Source of the DNA: Phycisphaerae bacterium
Lineage (GTDB): Bacteria; Planctomycetota; Phycisphaerae; Phycisphaerales; SM1A02
DNA length: 64,000 nucleotides
NCBI GenBank assembly: GCA_002709295.1
Contig: PAQL01000029.1
Location: forward strand, 79,687-143,686
Direction of reading: 5' to 3'
The notes beneath the pieces were generated by a model. That model was not told where the DNA came from. It was given only the letters and a program-made list of their open reading frames with translations, and did no database searches. Each line of letters opens with the position of its first letter. Within the stretch, counting starts at the first letter, position 1. The position numbers and the translations under genes were made by a program. Positions 7,912-16,140 of the stretch are shown piece by piece.

Positions 7912-8808
7912 TCAGCCGCCGCGGAGGAACGAAACCTCTTCGGCGACCGGCAGCAGGTCCGCCTCGGCCGCCTCCGCGAACAACCTCCGGATGGCGTCCC
8001 GGCCCGATTCGCCCGCATCGATGGTCAGGCGATTCACGTAGAGCTCCACGAAGCGGTCCGCGACCTCGGCCGGAATCCCGCGTCCGAATCGCATCGCGTA
8101 CTCGATCGAGGTCGAGCGGTGCTCCAGCGCGTGGCGGACGCTCGCCTCCAGAAGGCCGGCGATCTCGACGAGCGTCCCGGGCCCGTGCAGATCCTCGAGG
8201 TCCCGACGCACCAGATTGAGTCCCAGAGGAAGCGGACCGCCGGTCCTCTCCGTCCACCATGCTCCGAGATCCTCCACGAGATGAAGGCCGTCGTCGGCAT
8301 AGGTCAGCTGCCCCTCGTGGATCACCACCCCGGCATCGACATCGCCGGCGAGCACCACGTCCGGAACCGTGTCGAAAGGCACCTCGACCGGCGTCCAGTC
8401 GATCCCTCGCAACCGGAGTCCGAGGGTCAGCGCAGCGGTGGTTCGCCGTCCCGGAATCGCGACCCGCGGCGTGCGACCGTTCAGCGATTCGATCGTGACC
8501 GGCTGGCGGGCGACGAGCTTGGGACCGTATCCCTCCCCCATCGAGCTCCCACACGCGGTGATCGCATATCGATCCGCCACCCTTGGGAACTGGCCGCAGC
8601 TCAGGGCGGTGATCTCGAGCAGGTCCTCGCCCGCCTCGGCCCGCCGGTTCGCCGCCTCGATGTCGATCTCGACCTGCTCGAAGCGAAAACGGTCGGAGGC
8701 CACGTCCGGTGCGCCACCGTCGATTCCGAAGAGGGGCCACCACATGAAGGCGTCGTCGGGATCGGGGCTGTGGCCGAGGCGAAGCACGATGGGTTCGGTA
8801 CTGGTCAT
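7912..8808 (-). CDS. mqnD: 1,4-dihydroxy-6-naphthoate synthase (futalosine menaquinone pathway)
   Basis: A 298-residue member of the MqnA/MqnD family. The N-terminal GHSPDPDDAFMW is the MqnD hallmark, followed by the EITALSCGQFP segment, a VAIPGRRTTA loop and a central VIHEGQLTY motif. The enzyme converts cyclic dehypoxanthinyl futalosine to 1,4-dihydroxy-6-naphthoate. The substrate is made by MqnC, encoded about 6 kb away (14658-16139), so both halves of this step lie in the window but not in one operon. A TAGCAT hexamer (8818-8823) ends 9 nt before the ATG, giving a leader of only 2-3 nt. Confidence 0.9.
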   Translation of the reverse strand: MTSTEPIVLRLGHSPDPDDAFMWWPLFGIDGGAPDVASDRFRFEQVEIDIEAANRRAEAGEDLLEITALSCGQFPRVADRYAITACGSSMGEGYGPKLVARQPVTIESLNGRTPRVAIPGRRTTAALTLGLRLRGIDWTPVEVPFDTVPDVVLAGDVDAGVVIHEGQLTYADDGLHLVEDLGAWWTERTGGPLPLGLNLVRRDLEDLHGPGTLVEIAGLLEASVRHALEHRSTSIEYAMRFGRGIPAEVADRFVELYVNRLTIDAGESGRDAIRRLFAEAAEADLLPVAEEVSFLRGG

Positions 8809-8935
8809 CGGGGCAGGATGCTAGCACTCCCACCGGCCTCGGAGCGGATCCCCGGGGGAAAGAACCGCCGCCCGAACCGGAGGGTTCGGGCGGCGGGCGA
8901 AATGCGGTCTGACATCGGGTGAGTCCCGATCCGGC

Positions 8936-9781
8936 TCAGGGGCAGGGACCCCAGAGGGCGAGAAAGGCGCCCACGTCGGCACCACTGACCACGCCGTCAC
9001 CATTCAGATCCTCGGGGCATCCCTTGCAGGGACCCCAGGCGGACAGCATCGCACCGAAGTCGGCACCGTTGACGGCACCGTCGCCGTTGAAGTCGCCGTC
9101 GCAGTCATCCTCACCGGGGACAAGGAGACCGCTCATGCTCGCGGCGGAGAGGTCCACGTTCGCGGTGATGACGACCGGGCCGATCAGGTCGGGAAGATCC
9201 TCGGGCGGAATCTCGAAGACGATCGGCTCGAGAGCGATGTTGGTGAGCAGGAGATCGGGACCGGTCATCCCCACATCGATGGAGAACGGATAGATCTCGG
9301 GGACCACGTTCGATCCATTGATGTCCGCGATGCCGCTCACGCTGTAATCGAAGCTGGAGACGAACGGAGCGTCGGGGTAGCTGGCGGTGCCGCTGTCCAC
9401 CCCACCCGAGACGCCACCCTTGTCGAGGCCGATCATGAAGTTGTCGACGCTGACGTTGAGGTTCTGGCAGCCGATGATCGGCAGGCAGAAGAACTCGTAG
9501 CTGAAGGACGCCGAACCAAGGTCGAAGCTGAGGGACGGGAGGTCGAGACTCAGGAAGGGCGGGACGTCGGAATCGACGACGGCGACACCCTGACCGGTGA
9601 AGGTCTGGGAGACGCTGGCCGCGTCGGTGTCGGTTCCCAGCGGGGTGGTGATGGACACCACCAGCTCGACCGTGGCGATGGAACCCTCGTCGACGGTGAT
9701 TTCCGCCGTGGCATCCGCGAATGCCGGCGAAGCGGCAACCAAGAACCCGGCGATGGCCGAGGAAATGGCGACTTGACGCAT
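8936..9781 (-). CDS. Secreted protein with C-terminal dockerin-like calcium repeats
   Basis: A 281-residue protein with a clear signal peptide ending ASPAFA, a beta-rich body (about residues 24-220) with no recognised domain, and a C-terminus with two calcium-loop repeats: DFNGDGAVNGADFGAMLSAW and DLNGDGVVSGADVGAFLALW, each closed by GPC. The pair resembles type I dockerin and is a familiar end-tag on exported proteins of Phycisphaerae. A cohesin-like partner or sorting role is inference. AGGAGA about 9 nt before the ATG supports the start. Confidence 0.85.
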   Translation of the reverse strand: MRQVAISSAIAGFLVAASPAFADATAEITVDEGSIATVELVVSITTPLGTDTDAASVSQTFTGQGVAVVDSDVPPFLSLDLPSLSFDLGSASFSYEFFCLPIIGCQNLNVSVDNFMIGLDKGGVSGGVDSGTASYPDAPFVSSFDYSVSGIADINGSNVVPEIYPFSIDVGMTGPDLLLTNIALEPIVFEIPPEDLPDLIGPVVITANVDLSAASMSGLLVPGEDDCDGDFNGDGAVNGADFGAMLSAWGPCKGCPEDLNGDGVVSGADVGAFLALWGPCP

Positions 9782-10025
9782 GAGTGACTTCTCCTGATCT
9801 CTTTGGTGTCGATCGATGGCTGCCGAAGGCGGGATGGACCAGCAATCGGGTGGGAAGGGACGTCGAACCGTCTGGAGGATGGCCGCCGATCGCTCGATCG
9901 ACCACCCCCGAACGGGGGAAACGACGTTTCCACGGTACCAGCCTGGGGCGGAAATCCACCCCGAAGACGGTCAGTTGGGCTTTTTTGGCCGACGACGCGG
10001 GCCCCGCAACGGGCCGATTCAGAGC

Positions 10026-10703
10026 TCAGAATCGATCCGGGCCACCCTGCAGAAACGGGTTGGAGGCCCGCTCATCCCCGATCGTGGTTCCGGGACCATG
10101 CCCCGGAAGCACCACCACGTGGTCCGGAAGCTCGAGCAGACGCCCAAGGGACACCTTCATAGCCTCGGGATCGGAGGTCGGAAAGTCGACTCGCCCCATC
10201 GATCCGGCGAAGAGGGTGTCTCCCGCGATCAGAGTACCGCTGGGCTCGTGCAGGAAGCCGACCGACCCCGGACTGTGGCCCGGCAGGTGGAGCATCCGCC
10301 ATCCGGGTCCGATCGGGCAGGCATCACCCTCGTCGAAGGTCTCGTCCGGAGGGGTCACCCGGGTGGGATCGCCCAGCAGGGCGGAGAGGTTCAACAGGGG
10401 TTCCTGGTTCCACTCCGCCTCCAGCCGGTGACAGCGGATCGGCAGGGTGCCGAAACGGTTCAGAGCCCGATCGATGCCTGCGATGTGATCGTGATGGCAA
10501 TGCGTGAGGAGGATCCCCCGTGGTGTTCTCCCCGAGCTCTCGAGCAGGTCCAGAAGTGGATCGGGCCGTTCCCCGCAGTCCACGATCCACGCGGCCCCCT
10601 CGTCCTGTTCGTCGGCGACGATGAAGGCGTTGGTCTGGTAGCCGCCCAGCGGCACCATGGCCAGGACCGGCGAGTCCGGAGGATTCGAATCCGTCTGCTT
10701 CAT
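10026..10703 (-). CDS. Metallo-beta-lactamase-fold hydrolase (glyoxalase II-like)
   Basis: A 225-residue cytoplasmic hydrolase with the metal-binding motif THCHHDHIAG, a second His in HLPGHSPGSVG, the bridging Asp in LIAGDTLFAGSMGR and a terminal LPGHGPGT. This order is that of short glyoxalase II-like or persulfide-dioxygenase-like hydrolases; the substrate cannot be told. ATG 10703 was chosen because upstream sequence in the longer frame is promoter DNA: TACTGT (10711-10716) ends 7 nt before the ATG, so the mRNA may be leaderless. It is divergent from the cupin gene. Confidence 0.9.
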   Translation of the reverse strand: MKQTDSNPPDSPVLAMVPLGGYQTNAFIVADEQDEGAAWIVDCGERPDPLLDLLESSGRTPRGILLTHCHHDHIAGIDRALNRFGTLPIRCHRLEAEWNQEPLLNLSALLGDPTRVTPPDETFDEGDACPIGPGWRMLHLPGHSPGSVGFLHEPSGTLIAGDTLFAGSMGRVDFPTSDPEAMKVSLGRLLELPDHVVVLPGHGPGTTIGDERASNPFLQGGPDRF

Positions 10704-10709
10704 GAGCCG

Positions 10710-10716
10710 TACAGTA
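10710..10716. promoter_or_regulatory. Overlapping divergent -10 elements
   Basis: TACAGTA contains TACAGT on the plus strand (for the cupin, leader about 43 nt with a Shine-Dalgarno) and TACTGT on the minus strand (7 nt before the MBL hydrolase ATG). Polymerase should be unable to occupy both at once. Confidence 0.4.
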
Positions 10717-10764
10717 CGGGCGTGGGGCGATCTCCGCCCCCCGATCCGCCAGCGAGGAGCCAGG

Positions 10765-11133
10765 ATGATCAGAACACGAATCGACGCCGAGCAGACCGCA
10801 CCGGTCGAGATGGACGGCGTGAAGAACGTCTCGATGCGGGTGCTGCTCGGAGCCGAACACGGCATGCCCCACTTCTCGATGCGTCATTTCGTGGTCGAAC
10901 CGGGTGGGCACACCCCCCGACACCGCCACGACTACGAACACGAGGTCGTGGTGCTCTCCGGGCACGGCGAGGCCGAGCATGCCGGTGAGACCGCTCCGAT
11001 CGGTAAGGGGGACGTCATGTACGTCGCCGCGGACGCCATGCACCAGTTCCGCAACCTCGGGGACGAACCGCTGGAGTTCCTCTGCCTGGTCCCCCGCGAA
11101 CGGGACGGTGGCGGCGAGGTGCCGGGCTCATGA
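10765..11133 (+). CDS. Small cupin-domain protein
   Basis: A 122-residue single-domain cupin. Motif 1 reads GGHTPRHRHDYEHEVVVLSG with metal-ligand His/Glu; motif 2 is GDVMYVAADAMHQFRNLG with the second His. Such small cupins bind a metal and may act as isomerases, dioxygenases or sugar-binding sensors; nothing here decides. GAGGAG about 8 nt before ATG 10765 sets the start. Its stop overlaps the next start (ATGA at 11130-11133), so it is translationally coupled to the membrane protein downstream. Confidence 0.88.
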   Translation: MIRTRIDAEQTAPVEMDGVKNVSMRVLLGAEHGMPHFSMRHFVVEPGGHTPRHRHDYEHEVVVLSGHGEAEHAGETAPIGKGDVMYVAADAMHQFRNLGDEPLEFLCLVPRERDGGGEVPGS

Positions 11134-12074
11134 TCCCTCGACTCACTCCCGTTCTCGGTCTGGTGATCTCCATCGGACTGACGATCTGGGCGGTTCTCGA
11201 ACCCGCCGCCACATGGTCGGGCCCCGTGCTCACCGGCGCGGTCGCCGGAGGCATCGTGTGCATCGCCATGACCGGCTCGACGCTGATGCGCCTCCGCCGG
11301 GGCGGTGTCCCGGACACCCCCTCCACCGACGAACGTCTCGCACGCATCGAGGAGCATGTGATGCTCTCCGACGGCGCGAAGCGGCTGCTGTACCGCGACC
11401 GTGAACTCGATCTGCTCCGGATGATCCTCGAACAGGACATCGCGGGCGGCGACCATGATGCGGCCCTCCGGCTCGTGGAGGAACTGGGAAGCGAATTCGG
11501 CAGACTCGAGGAGGCCGAACGACATCGCAGCCGGATCGACTCCATCCGGATGGCCGAAGTCGAACAGCGGATCACCGAGGCGAAGCAGACGATCCGACGT
11601 CATCTGGCCAGCGGCGACTGGAACGCAGCGACCGGGGCCGCGGATCGACTCCATCGCCTGCTGCCCGACACACCGGGTCTGGACGGGCTGGTGAACCAGA
11701 TCGCATCGGCCCGGCTTCGACACGCCATCGAGGTCGAGACGAGGATGCGGGACGCCCACGCCGAGGGTCGCATCGAGGAGGCGATGACGCTGCTTCGGGA
11801 CCTCGACCGGCACCTGGTCGGTGATGAAAGCTCGCGGGCGGTGGACGTCGCACAGTCGATCATCCTTGCCCATCGAGATCTGGTCGGTCGTCGTTTCCGT
11901 GACGCGGTCGGCGAGAAGCGATGGCACGACGCCGTGCAGCTGGGGGAGTCGATCACCCGTGACTACCCCAACACCCGCATGGCCGAGGAGGTCGGGGAGA
12001 TGCTCCCGGTGCTCCGTCAACGGGGGGAGACCTCGGCCGGCTCCGTGGCTTCGGAGCCGGACTCCGGAACCTGA
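11130..12074 (+). CDS. Membrane-anchored helical-repeat protein, unknown
   Basis: Two N-terminal transmembrane segments (LTPVLGLVISIGLTIWAV and GAVAGGIVCIAMTG) are followed by roughly 260 residues of charged helical sequence with TPR-like periodicity (for example QTIRRHLASGDWNAATGAAD and DAVQLGESITRDYPNTRMAE). I recognise no named family. The body should face the cytoplasm or periplasm as a scaffold. It begins within the cupin stop codon and is followed by the promoter of the HEAT lipoprotein gene. Confidence 0.7.
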   Translation: MIPRLTPVLGLVISIGLTIWAVLEPAATWSGPVLTGAVAGGIVCIAMTGSTLMRLRRGGVPDTPSTDERLARIEEHVMLSDGAKRLLYRDRELDLLRMILEQDIAGGDHDAALRLVEELGSEFGRLEEAERHRSRIDSIRMAEVEQRITEAKQTIRRHLASGDWNAATGAADRLHRLLPDTPGLDGLVNQIASARLRHAIEVETRMRDAHAEGRIEEAMTLLRDLDRHLVGDESSRAVDVAQSIILAHRDLVGRRFRDAVGEKRWHDAVQLGESITRDYPNTRMAEEVGEMLPVLRQRGETSAGSVASEPDSGT

Positions 12075-12099
12075 GCCGGTTCCCGAGCCGCCCCGGTCT

Positions 12100-12105
12100 T
12101 ATACT
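12100..12105 (+). promoter_or_regulatory. -10 hexamer for leaderless HEAT-lipoprotein mRNA
   Basis: TATACT, a near-consensus -10, is followed by exactly 6 nt and GTG 12112. There is no Shine-Dalgarno before this GTG. Confidence 0.55.
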
Positions 12106-12111
12106 TCCCGG

Positions 12112-13014
12112 GTGCTCTTGACCCCCCAGTCGATGCATCCTCGATTCCCGACCTCGGTCGGCCTCCTGCCCCGATCGCTGCCCCTTGTGGTCGCGGCCCT
12201 GCTTCTCGCCGGATGCCAGACCTTCAGCGAGGACCTGGGCGATCTCACCTCCGGTCTCAACGAACCCTCACCCTACGAAGCCGCGATCTGGGCGGCGGAT
12301 TTCAACACTCCCGGACGCCAGCGACGCGGTGTGGTGCTGCTCTCCAACGCCGACTTCGGTGGCGAGGAGGCCTATCTCGAGCTCTACCGCACCCTCGTGG
12401 AGGACAGCTCCGATCCACTGGTTCAAGCCGCCGCGATCCGGGCCCTCGGGCGCTGGGGGAACGGCAGCGATGCGAAGCTGATCGCGGATCAGCTGGACGA
12501 GGACTCCGCACAGGTCCGGCTCGAATCGGCGATCGCCCTGCAGCGCATTCATGAACCGCCGATCGAGGACCGCATCTGGCGTCGACTGATCATGCCCGAC
12601 GAGGAGGAGTCGATCCGTATCGAGCTCGCGATCGCGCTGGGTCAGTACGACTCGGACGCCTCGTTCCAGGCCTTGTGCCTGGCCCTGGACGACCGCTCGC
12701 TGTCCATCAATCTCGCGGCGGCGGACAGCCTTCGGGTGATGACCGGTCGGGACTTCGGTCTCGACGCACCGACCTGGCTCTCCTGGTATCGGGGCCGGGT
12801 GAGTTCCGGCGACGACCCCTTCGCCGGCGGGGAGACGTTCCTCTACCCCACCTTCCAGCGGAGGATCGGTTTCTGGGAGTCGCTCGCCTTCTGGAACTCG
12901 ACGACCTTCGAACAGCCCGGCGTCCCCAGGGGCATGGCCACGAACACCCGGTCGACCTACGAGGACGGAACGGCGGCGGATCGTGAATACGAGAATCTTG
13001 GCGAGGGGCCGTGA
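12112..13014 (+). CDS. HEAT-repeat lipoprotein
   Basis: About 300 residues. A signal sequence ends in the lipobox LLAGC followed by QTF; helical HEAT-like repeats then run through residues 90-220 (VQAAAIRALGRWG, VRLESAIALQRIH, IRIELAIALGQYD, INLAAADSLRVMTG), and a short hydrophilic tail closes it. It is probably an envelope scaffold protein. GTG 12112 is preferred because TATACT lies 6 nt before it; ATG 12133 is the alternative and would give a shorter signal. The GTG of the MATE gene overlaps its stop (GTGA), so the two are coupled. Confidence 0.8.
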   Translation: MLLTPQSMHPRFPTSVGLLPRSLPLVVAALLLAGCQTFSEDLGDLTSGLNEPSPYEAAIWAADFNTPGRQRRGVVLLSNADFGGEEAYLELYRTLVEDSSDPLVQAAAIRALGRWGNGSDAKLIADQLDEDSAQVRLESAIALQRIHEPPIEDRIWRRLIMPDEEESIRIELAIALGQYDSDASFQALCLALDDRSLSINLAAADSLRVMTGRDFGLDAPTWLSWYRGRVSSGDDPFAGGETFLYPTFQRRIGFWESLAFWNSTTFEQPGVPRGMATNTRSTYEDGTAADREYENLGEGP

Positions 13015-14588
13015 CCGAAGCCGAGCCGGATTCCGGGGCCCATCCAGATCACGACGAGACGGCACGGATCGATGCCGGGCTCTCGCCGGATGATCCGCCC
13101 GATCCGGTCCTCGGGTTGCAGGAGGAATCCACGCCATCCCTCGAGGACGGCAGGATCCGTTCCGGACGACTCGCGGGCAAGTCGATGTGGGCGGCGATCG
13201 GCATCCTGGCGATCCCGGTGCTCTTCCAGCAGACCCTGACCGCCTTCGTGGGTCTCGTCGACAAGATGCTCTCCGGGAGCCTGCCGGAATCGATCGTGGT
13301 GCCCGCCATGGACGGCATCGGAATCGGTTCCTTCGTCGGGTGGTTCGTGTCGATCGCCCTCGGCGGACTGGGACTCGGCGGCCAGGCCCTGATCGCACGG
13401 GCCATGGGCCGTGGTGACCGGACCGAGGCTCATCGAGGTCTCGGCACGACCCTCGCTCTCGGCGCCGGATGGGCGAGCCTGGTCGGCATGGCGATGTGGT
13501 TCCTGGTGGAACCGCTGGCCAGAGCGACGGATCTCACGCCCGAGGCGTCGCGATACGCGATCCAGTACGTCCGGGTCATGGCGGTCGCCATGCCCTTCTC
13601 GGGCGTGATGATGGTCGGTTCGATGTGTCTCTTCGGGGCGGGCGAGACCTTGAAACCGAGCGTGATCGCGGCGATGGTCAACGTGATCAACCTGGTGGCC
13701 TCATGGCTTCTGTCGGGCATCGAGCTCCGGATCGGCGATGCACTGGTGCCCAATCCCAGCACCGTCGATCCCGCGGCCTGGGGTGTCATGGGCATCGCGG
13801 GCGGCACCGCGGTCAGCTGGGCGTTCGGTGCCGCGGCGACCCTCTGGGTGCTCGGCCGGGGGGTCAAGGACCTGCGACTGGAATGGCGACGACTGATTCC
13901 CGATCCGGGCATCTCATGGCGGGTGGTCAGGGTCGGCATCCCGAGCTTCCTCGAGGGGCTCTCGATGTGGGCGGTCAGCCTCTTCGTCCTGGCCTTCATC
14001 GGAGAGATCGCTATGCGAGGCGCCATCGACGATCCCACCCTCGTCGACGGCGGGCTGGTCGGGGCACACATCATCACCGTGCAGTGGGAGGCGTTCAGCT
14101 TCCTGCCCGGCTTCGCGATGGGCACCGCCGCCGGAGCCCTCGCGGGTCAGTATCTGGGGGCATCCAACCCACGAATGGCCCGTCGGGCGGTCGGCGCGTG
14201 CACCGTGGTCGGGGTGCTGATCATGACCCTCATGGGCGTCGGCTTCATGACGCTCGGGCGTCCGCTCACCTCGATCATCAGCGACAATCCCGTTCATCTC
14301 GAGGAGGTGCCCCCCCTCCTCTTCATCTGCGGAACCGTTCAGGCGTTCTTCGCGCTCTCGATGGTCATCCGCCAGGGGCTCCGTGGGGTCGGGGACACCC
14401 GTTGGACCCTCTTCATCACCACCGCATCCAGCTACGGCCTCAGATTGCCCGCCTGCTGGTTCCTCGGGGTCCATCTGGACTGGGGACTTCCCGGCATCTG
14501 GATCGGCCTCATGGGCGAAATCGTGGTCAGGGGTCTTCTCTTCCTCGCAAGGTTCCTGCACGGCGGCTGGGCGAAAGTCAGGGTCTGA
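13011..14588 (+). CDS. MATE-family multidrug/metabolite exporter
   Basis: A 525-residue inner-membrane antiporter with about twelve transmembrane segments in two MATE halves. The first half opens with WAAIGILAIPVLFQQTLTAF and has GLGLGGQALIARAMGRGD; the second half opens at SFLEGLSMWAVSLFVLAF and has the matching AGALAGQYLGASNP. An acidic, disordered extension of about 55 residues precedes the first segment, longer than usual for the family. MATE proteins exchange Na+ or H+ for cationic compounds; the substrate here is unknown. It is translationally coupled to the HEAT lipoprotein upstream. Confidence 0.9.
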   Translation: MTEAEPDSGAHPDHDETARIDAGLSPDDPPDPVLGLQEESTPSLEDGRIRSGRLAGKSMWAAIGILAIPVLFQQTLTAFVGLVDKMLSGSLPESIVVPAMDGIGIGSFVGWFVSIALGGLGLGGQALIARAMGRGDRTEAHRGLGTTLALGAGWASLVGMAMWFLVEPLARATDLTPEASRYAIQYVRVMAVAMPFSGVMMVGSMCLFGAGETLKPSVIAAMVNVINLVASWLLSGIELRIGDALVPNPSTVDPAAWGVMGIAGGTAVSWAFGAAATLWVLGRGVKDLRLEWRRLIPDPGISWRVVRVGIPSFLEGLSMWAVSLFVLAFIGEIAMRGAIDDPTLVDGGLVGAHIITVQWEAFSFLPGFAMGTAAGALAGQYLGASNPRMARRAVGACTVVGVLIMTLMGVGFMTLGRPLTSIISDNPVHLEEVPPLLFICGTVQAFFALSMVIRQGLRGVGDTRWTLFITTASSYGLRLPACWFLGVHLDWGLPGIWIGLMGEIVVRGLLFLARFLHGGWAKVRV

Positions 14589-14657
14589 CCCCCTTCCGAG
14601 GCCCGAATCCCTCCTGAAGCACGGGGTCAGCCGCTACCATCGAGGGATCCCGACCCC

Positions 14658-16139
14658 GTGGAACTCACGATGATCGACCAGGCCAAGCCCCACATCCCCG
14701 ACCGGAGACCGGACACCGCTCCGGGGGCCGACGTCATGGATCAGGGGTTCCAGGACGCGATGGTCGCCGGTGAGGCCAGAATCACAGCGGAGCAGGCACT
14801 GGATCTGTGGAACCGGATGCCGCTGACCGATCTGGGCCTGCTCGCGGATCGCCGCTGCCGGGCCATCCACGGCGACGCGATCCGCACCTACGTCATCGAT
14901 CGCAACATCAACTACACCAACGTCTGCACCGCCAAGTGCACGTTCTGCGCATTCCGCAGGAGTCTCGGCGCCGAGGACGCCTACACCCTGGAATACGAGA
15001 CGCTCCTCACCAAGGTGAGGGAGCTGGTCGAGATCGGCGGCACCCAGATCCTCATGCAGGGCGGCATGAACCCCGAACTCCCGCTGGACTGGTACGTGGA
15101 ACTCCTCGGCCGCATCTGCAGCGAGTTCCCCGGGGTCCACGTGCACGCCTTCAGCCCGCCCGAGTTCATCGAGTTCGTGAACTTCTTCGATCCTCCCGGC
15201 GCGACGCTCAAGGAGAAGGTCCACAGCGTGATGCGACCGCTGGTCGAGGCGGGACTCGACTCGCTGCCCGGCGGCGGCGGCGAGATCTTCGCAGATGCCG
15301 TGCGCAGGAAGATCGGCCTGGGCAAGTGCACCGCCGAGGCGTGGCTGACCGTGATGCGGGTGGCCCACGAGCTCGGACTGAACACCTCCGCCACGATGAT
15401 GTTCGGCCACATCGAGGGCGTCGGCGACCGGATCCATCACCTGGACATGGTGAGACGCTGGCAGGACGACGCCATCGCCGATCTCGCACCGAACGGCGGC
15501 GGTCGATATCACGCCTTCATCTCGTGGCCCTTCCAGCCCGACAACACCCCGCTGGGCCGGGTGAAGTGCTGGGGCGAGGGAGAGGATGACGACGTCGAAC
15601 AACCCTTCCCCGGCGACGTGGTGGGCCTCCTCGACGGCTCCGGAACCCGGGAACTGCACCCGCTCTTCGGACGTCGCATCAGGCTCGCAGGGGCGAATGC
15701 CTATCTCCGAACCCAGGCTCTGAGCCGGCTCTACCTCGACAACGTCTGGTCGATCGGATCCAGCTGGGTCACCATGGGTCCGCACATCGGCCAGGTCGCC
15801 CTTCGCTTCGGGGCCAACGACATGGGTTCGGTGATGATGGAGGAGAACGTCGTCTCCTCGGCCGGCACCACGCACTGCCTGAACGAACCGATGATCTGCC
15901 GCCTCATCCGGGACGCGGGATTCATGCCCGCCCAGCGCGACAACGACTACCGGGTGCTCAAGGCCCACTTCGGTCCCTCCGCCCCCGACCTCGACGTCGA
16001 GGACTGGTCGAAATTCCGGGCCCGCAGCCTCCACCAGGAGCAGCCCAGGGAGGGCGAGGGCGCCGGATGCAGTTCGCACTACGGCACGACCTCCGGTGAC
16101 GCCAGCGCGATCGTCGACATCACCGTCAAGGGCAACTAG
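14658..16139 (+). CDS. mqnC: Cyclic dehypoxanthinyl futalosine synthase (radical SAM)
   Basis: Radical SAM enzyme of the futalosine menaquinone pathway. The cluster motif is Cys90-x3-Cys94-x2-Cys97, preceded by DRNINYTNVC. GGTQILMQGG, HAFSPPEF, GLDSLPGGG and the WPFQPDNTPLG stretch mark MqnC rather than MqnE. At 493 residues it is about 100 longer than usual. The extra length is an acidic insertion after QPDNTPLGRVK (GEGEDDDVEQPFPGD ...) and a Ser/Gly-rich tail. The start is GTG 14658 or ATG 14670; TACCAT at 14635-14640 is a possible -10. It converges with the long paralogue gene (1 bp gap). MqnD is at 7912-8808. Confidence 0.92.
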   Translation: MELTMIDQAKPHIPDRRPDTAPGADVMDQGFQDAMVAGEARITAEQALDLWNRMPLTDLGLLADRRCRAIHGDAIRTYVIDRNINYTNVCTAKCTFCAFRRSLGAEDAYTLEYETLLTKVRELVEIGGTQILMQGGMNPELPLDWYVELLGRICSEFPGVHVHAFSPPEFIEFVNFFDPPGATLKEKVHSVMRPLVEAGLDSLPGGGGEIFADAVRRKIGLGKCTAEAWLTVMRVAHELGLNTSATMMFGHIEGVGDRIHHLDMVRRWQDDAIADLAPNGGGRYHAFISWPFQPDNTPLGRVKCWGEGEDDDVEQPFPGDVVGLLDGSGTRELHPLFGRRIRLAGANAYLRTQALSRLYLDNVWSIGSSWVTMGPHIGQVALRFGANDMGSVMMEENVVSSAGTTHCLNEPMICRLIRDAGFMPAQRDNDYRVLKAHFGPSAPDLDVEDWSKFRARSLHQEQPREGEGAGCSSHYGTTSGDASAIVDITVKGN

Positions 16140-16140
16140 T

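Noticed and set aside
9985..10025. A terminator after the MBL hydrolase gene
   Set aside because: GGCCC/GGGCC can pair but no U-run follows on the minus strand; the T-run nearby lies on the wrong strand.
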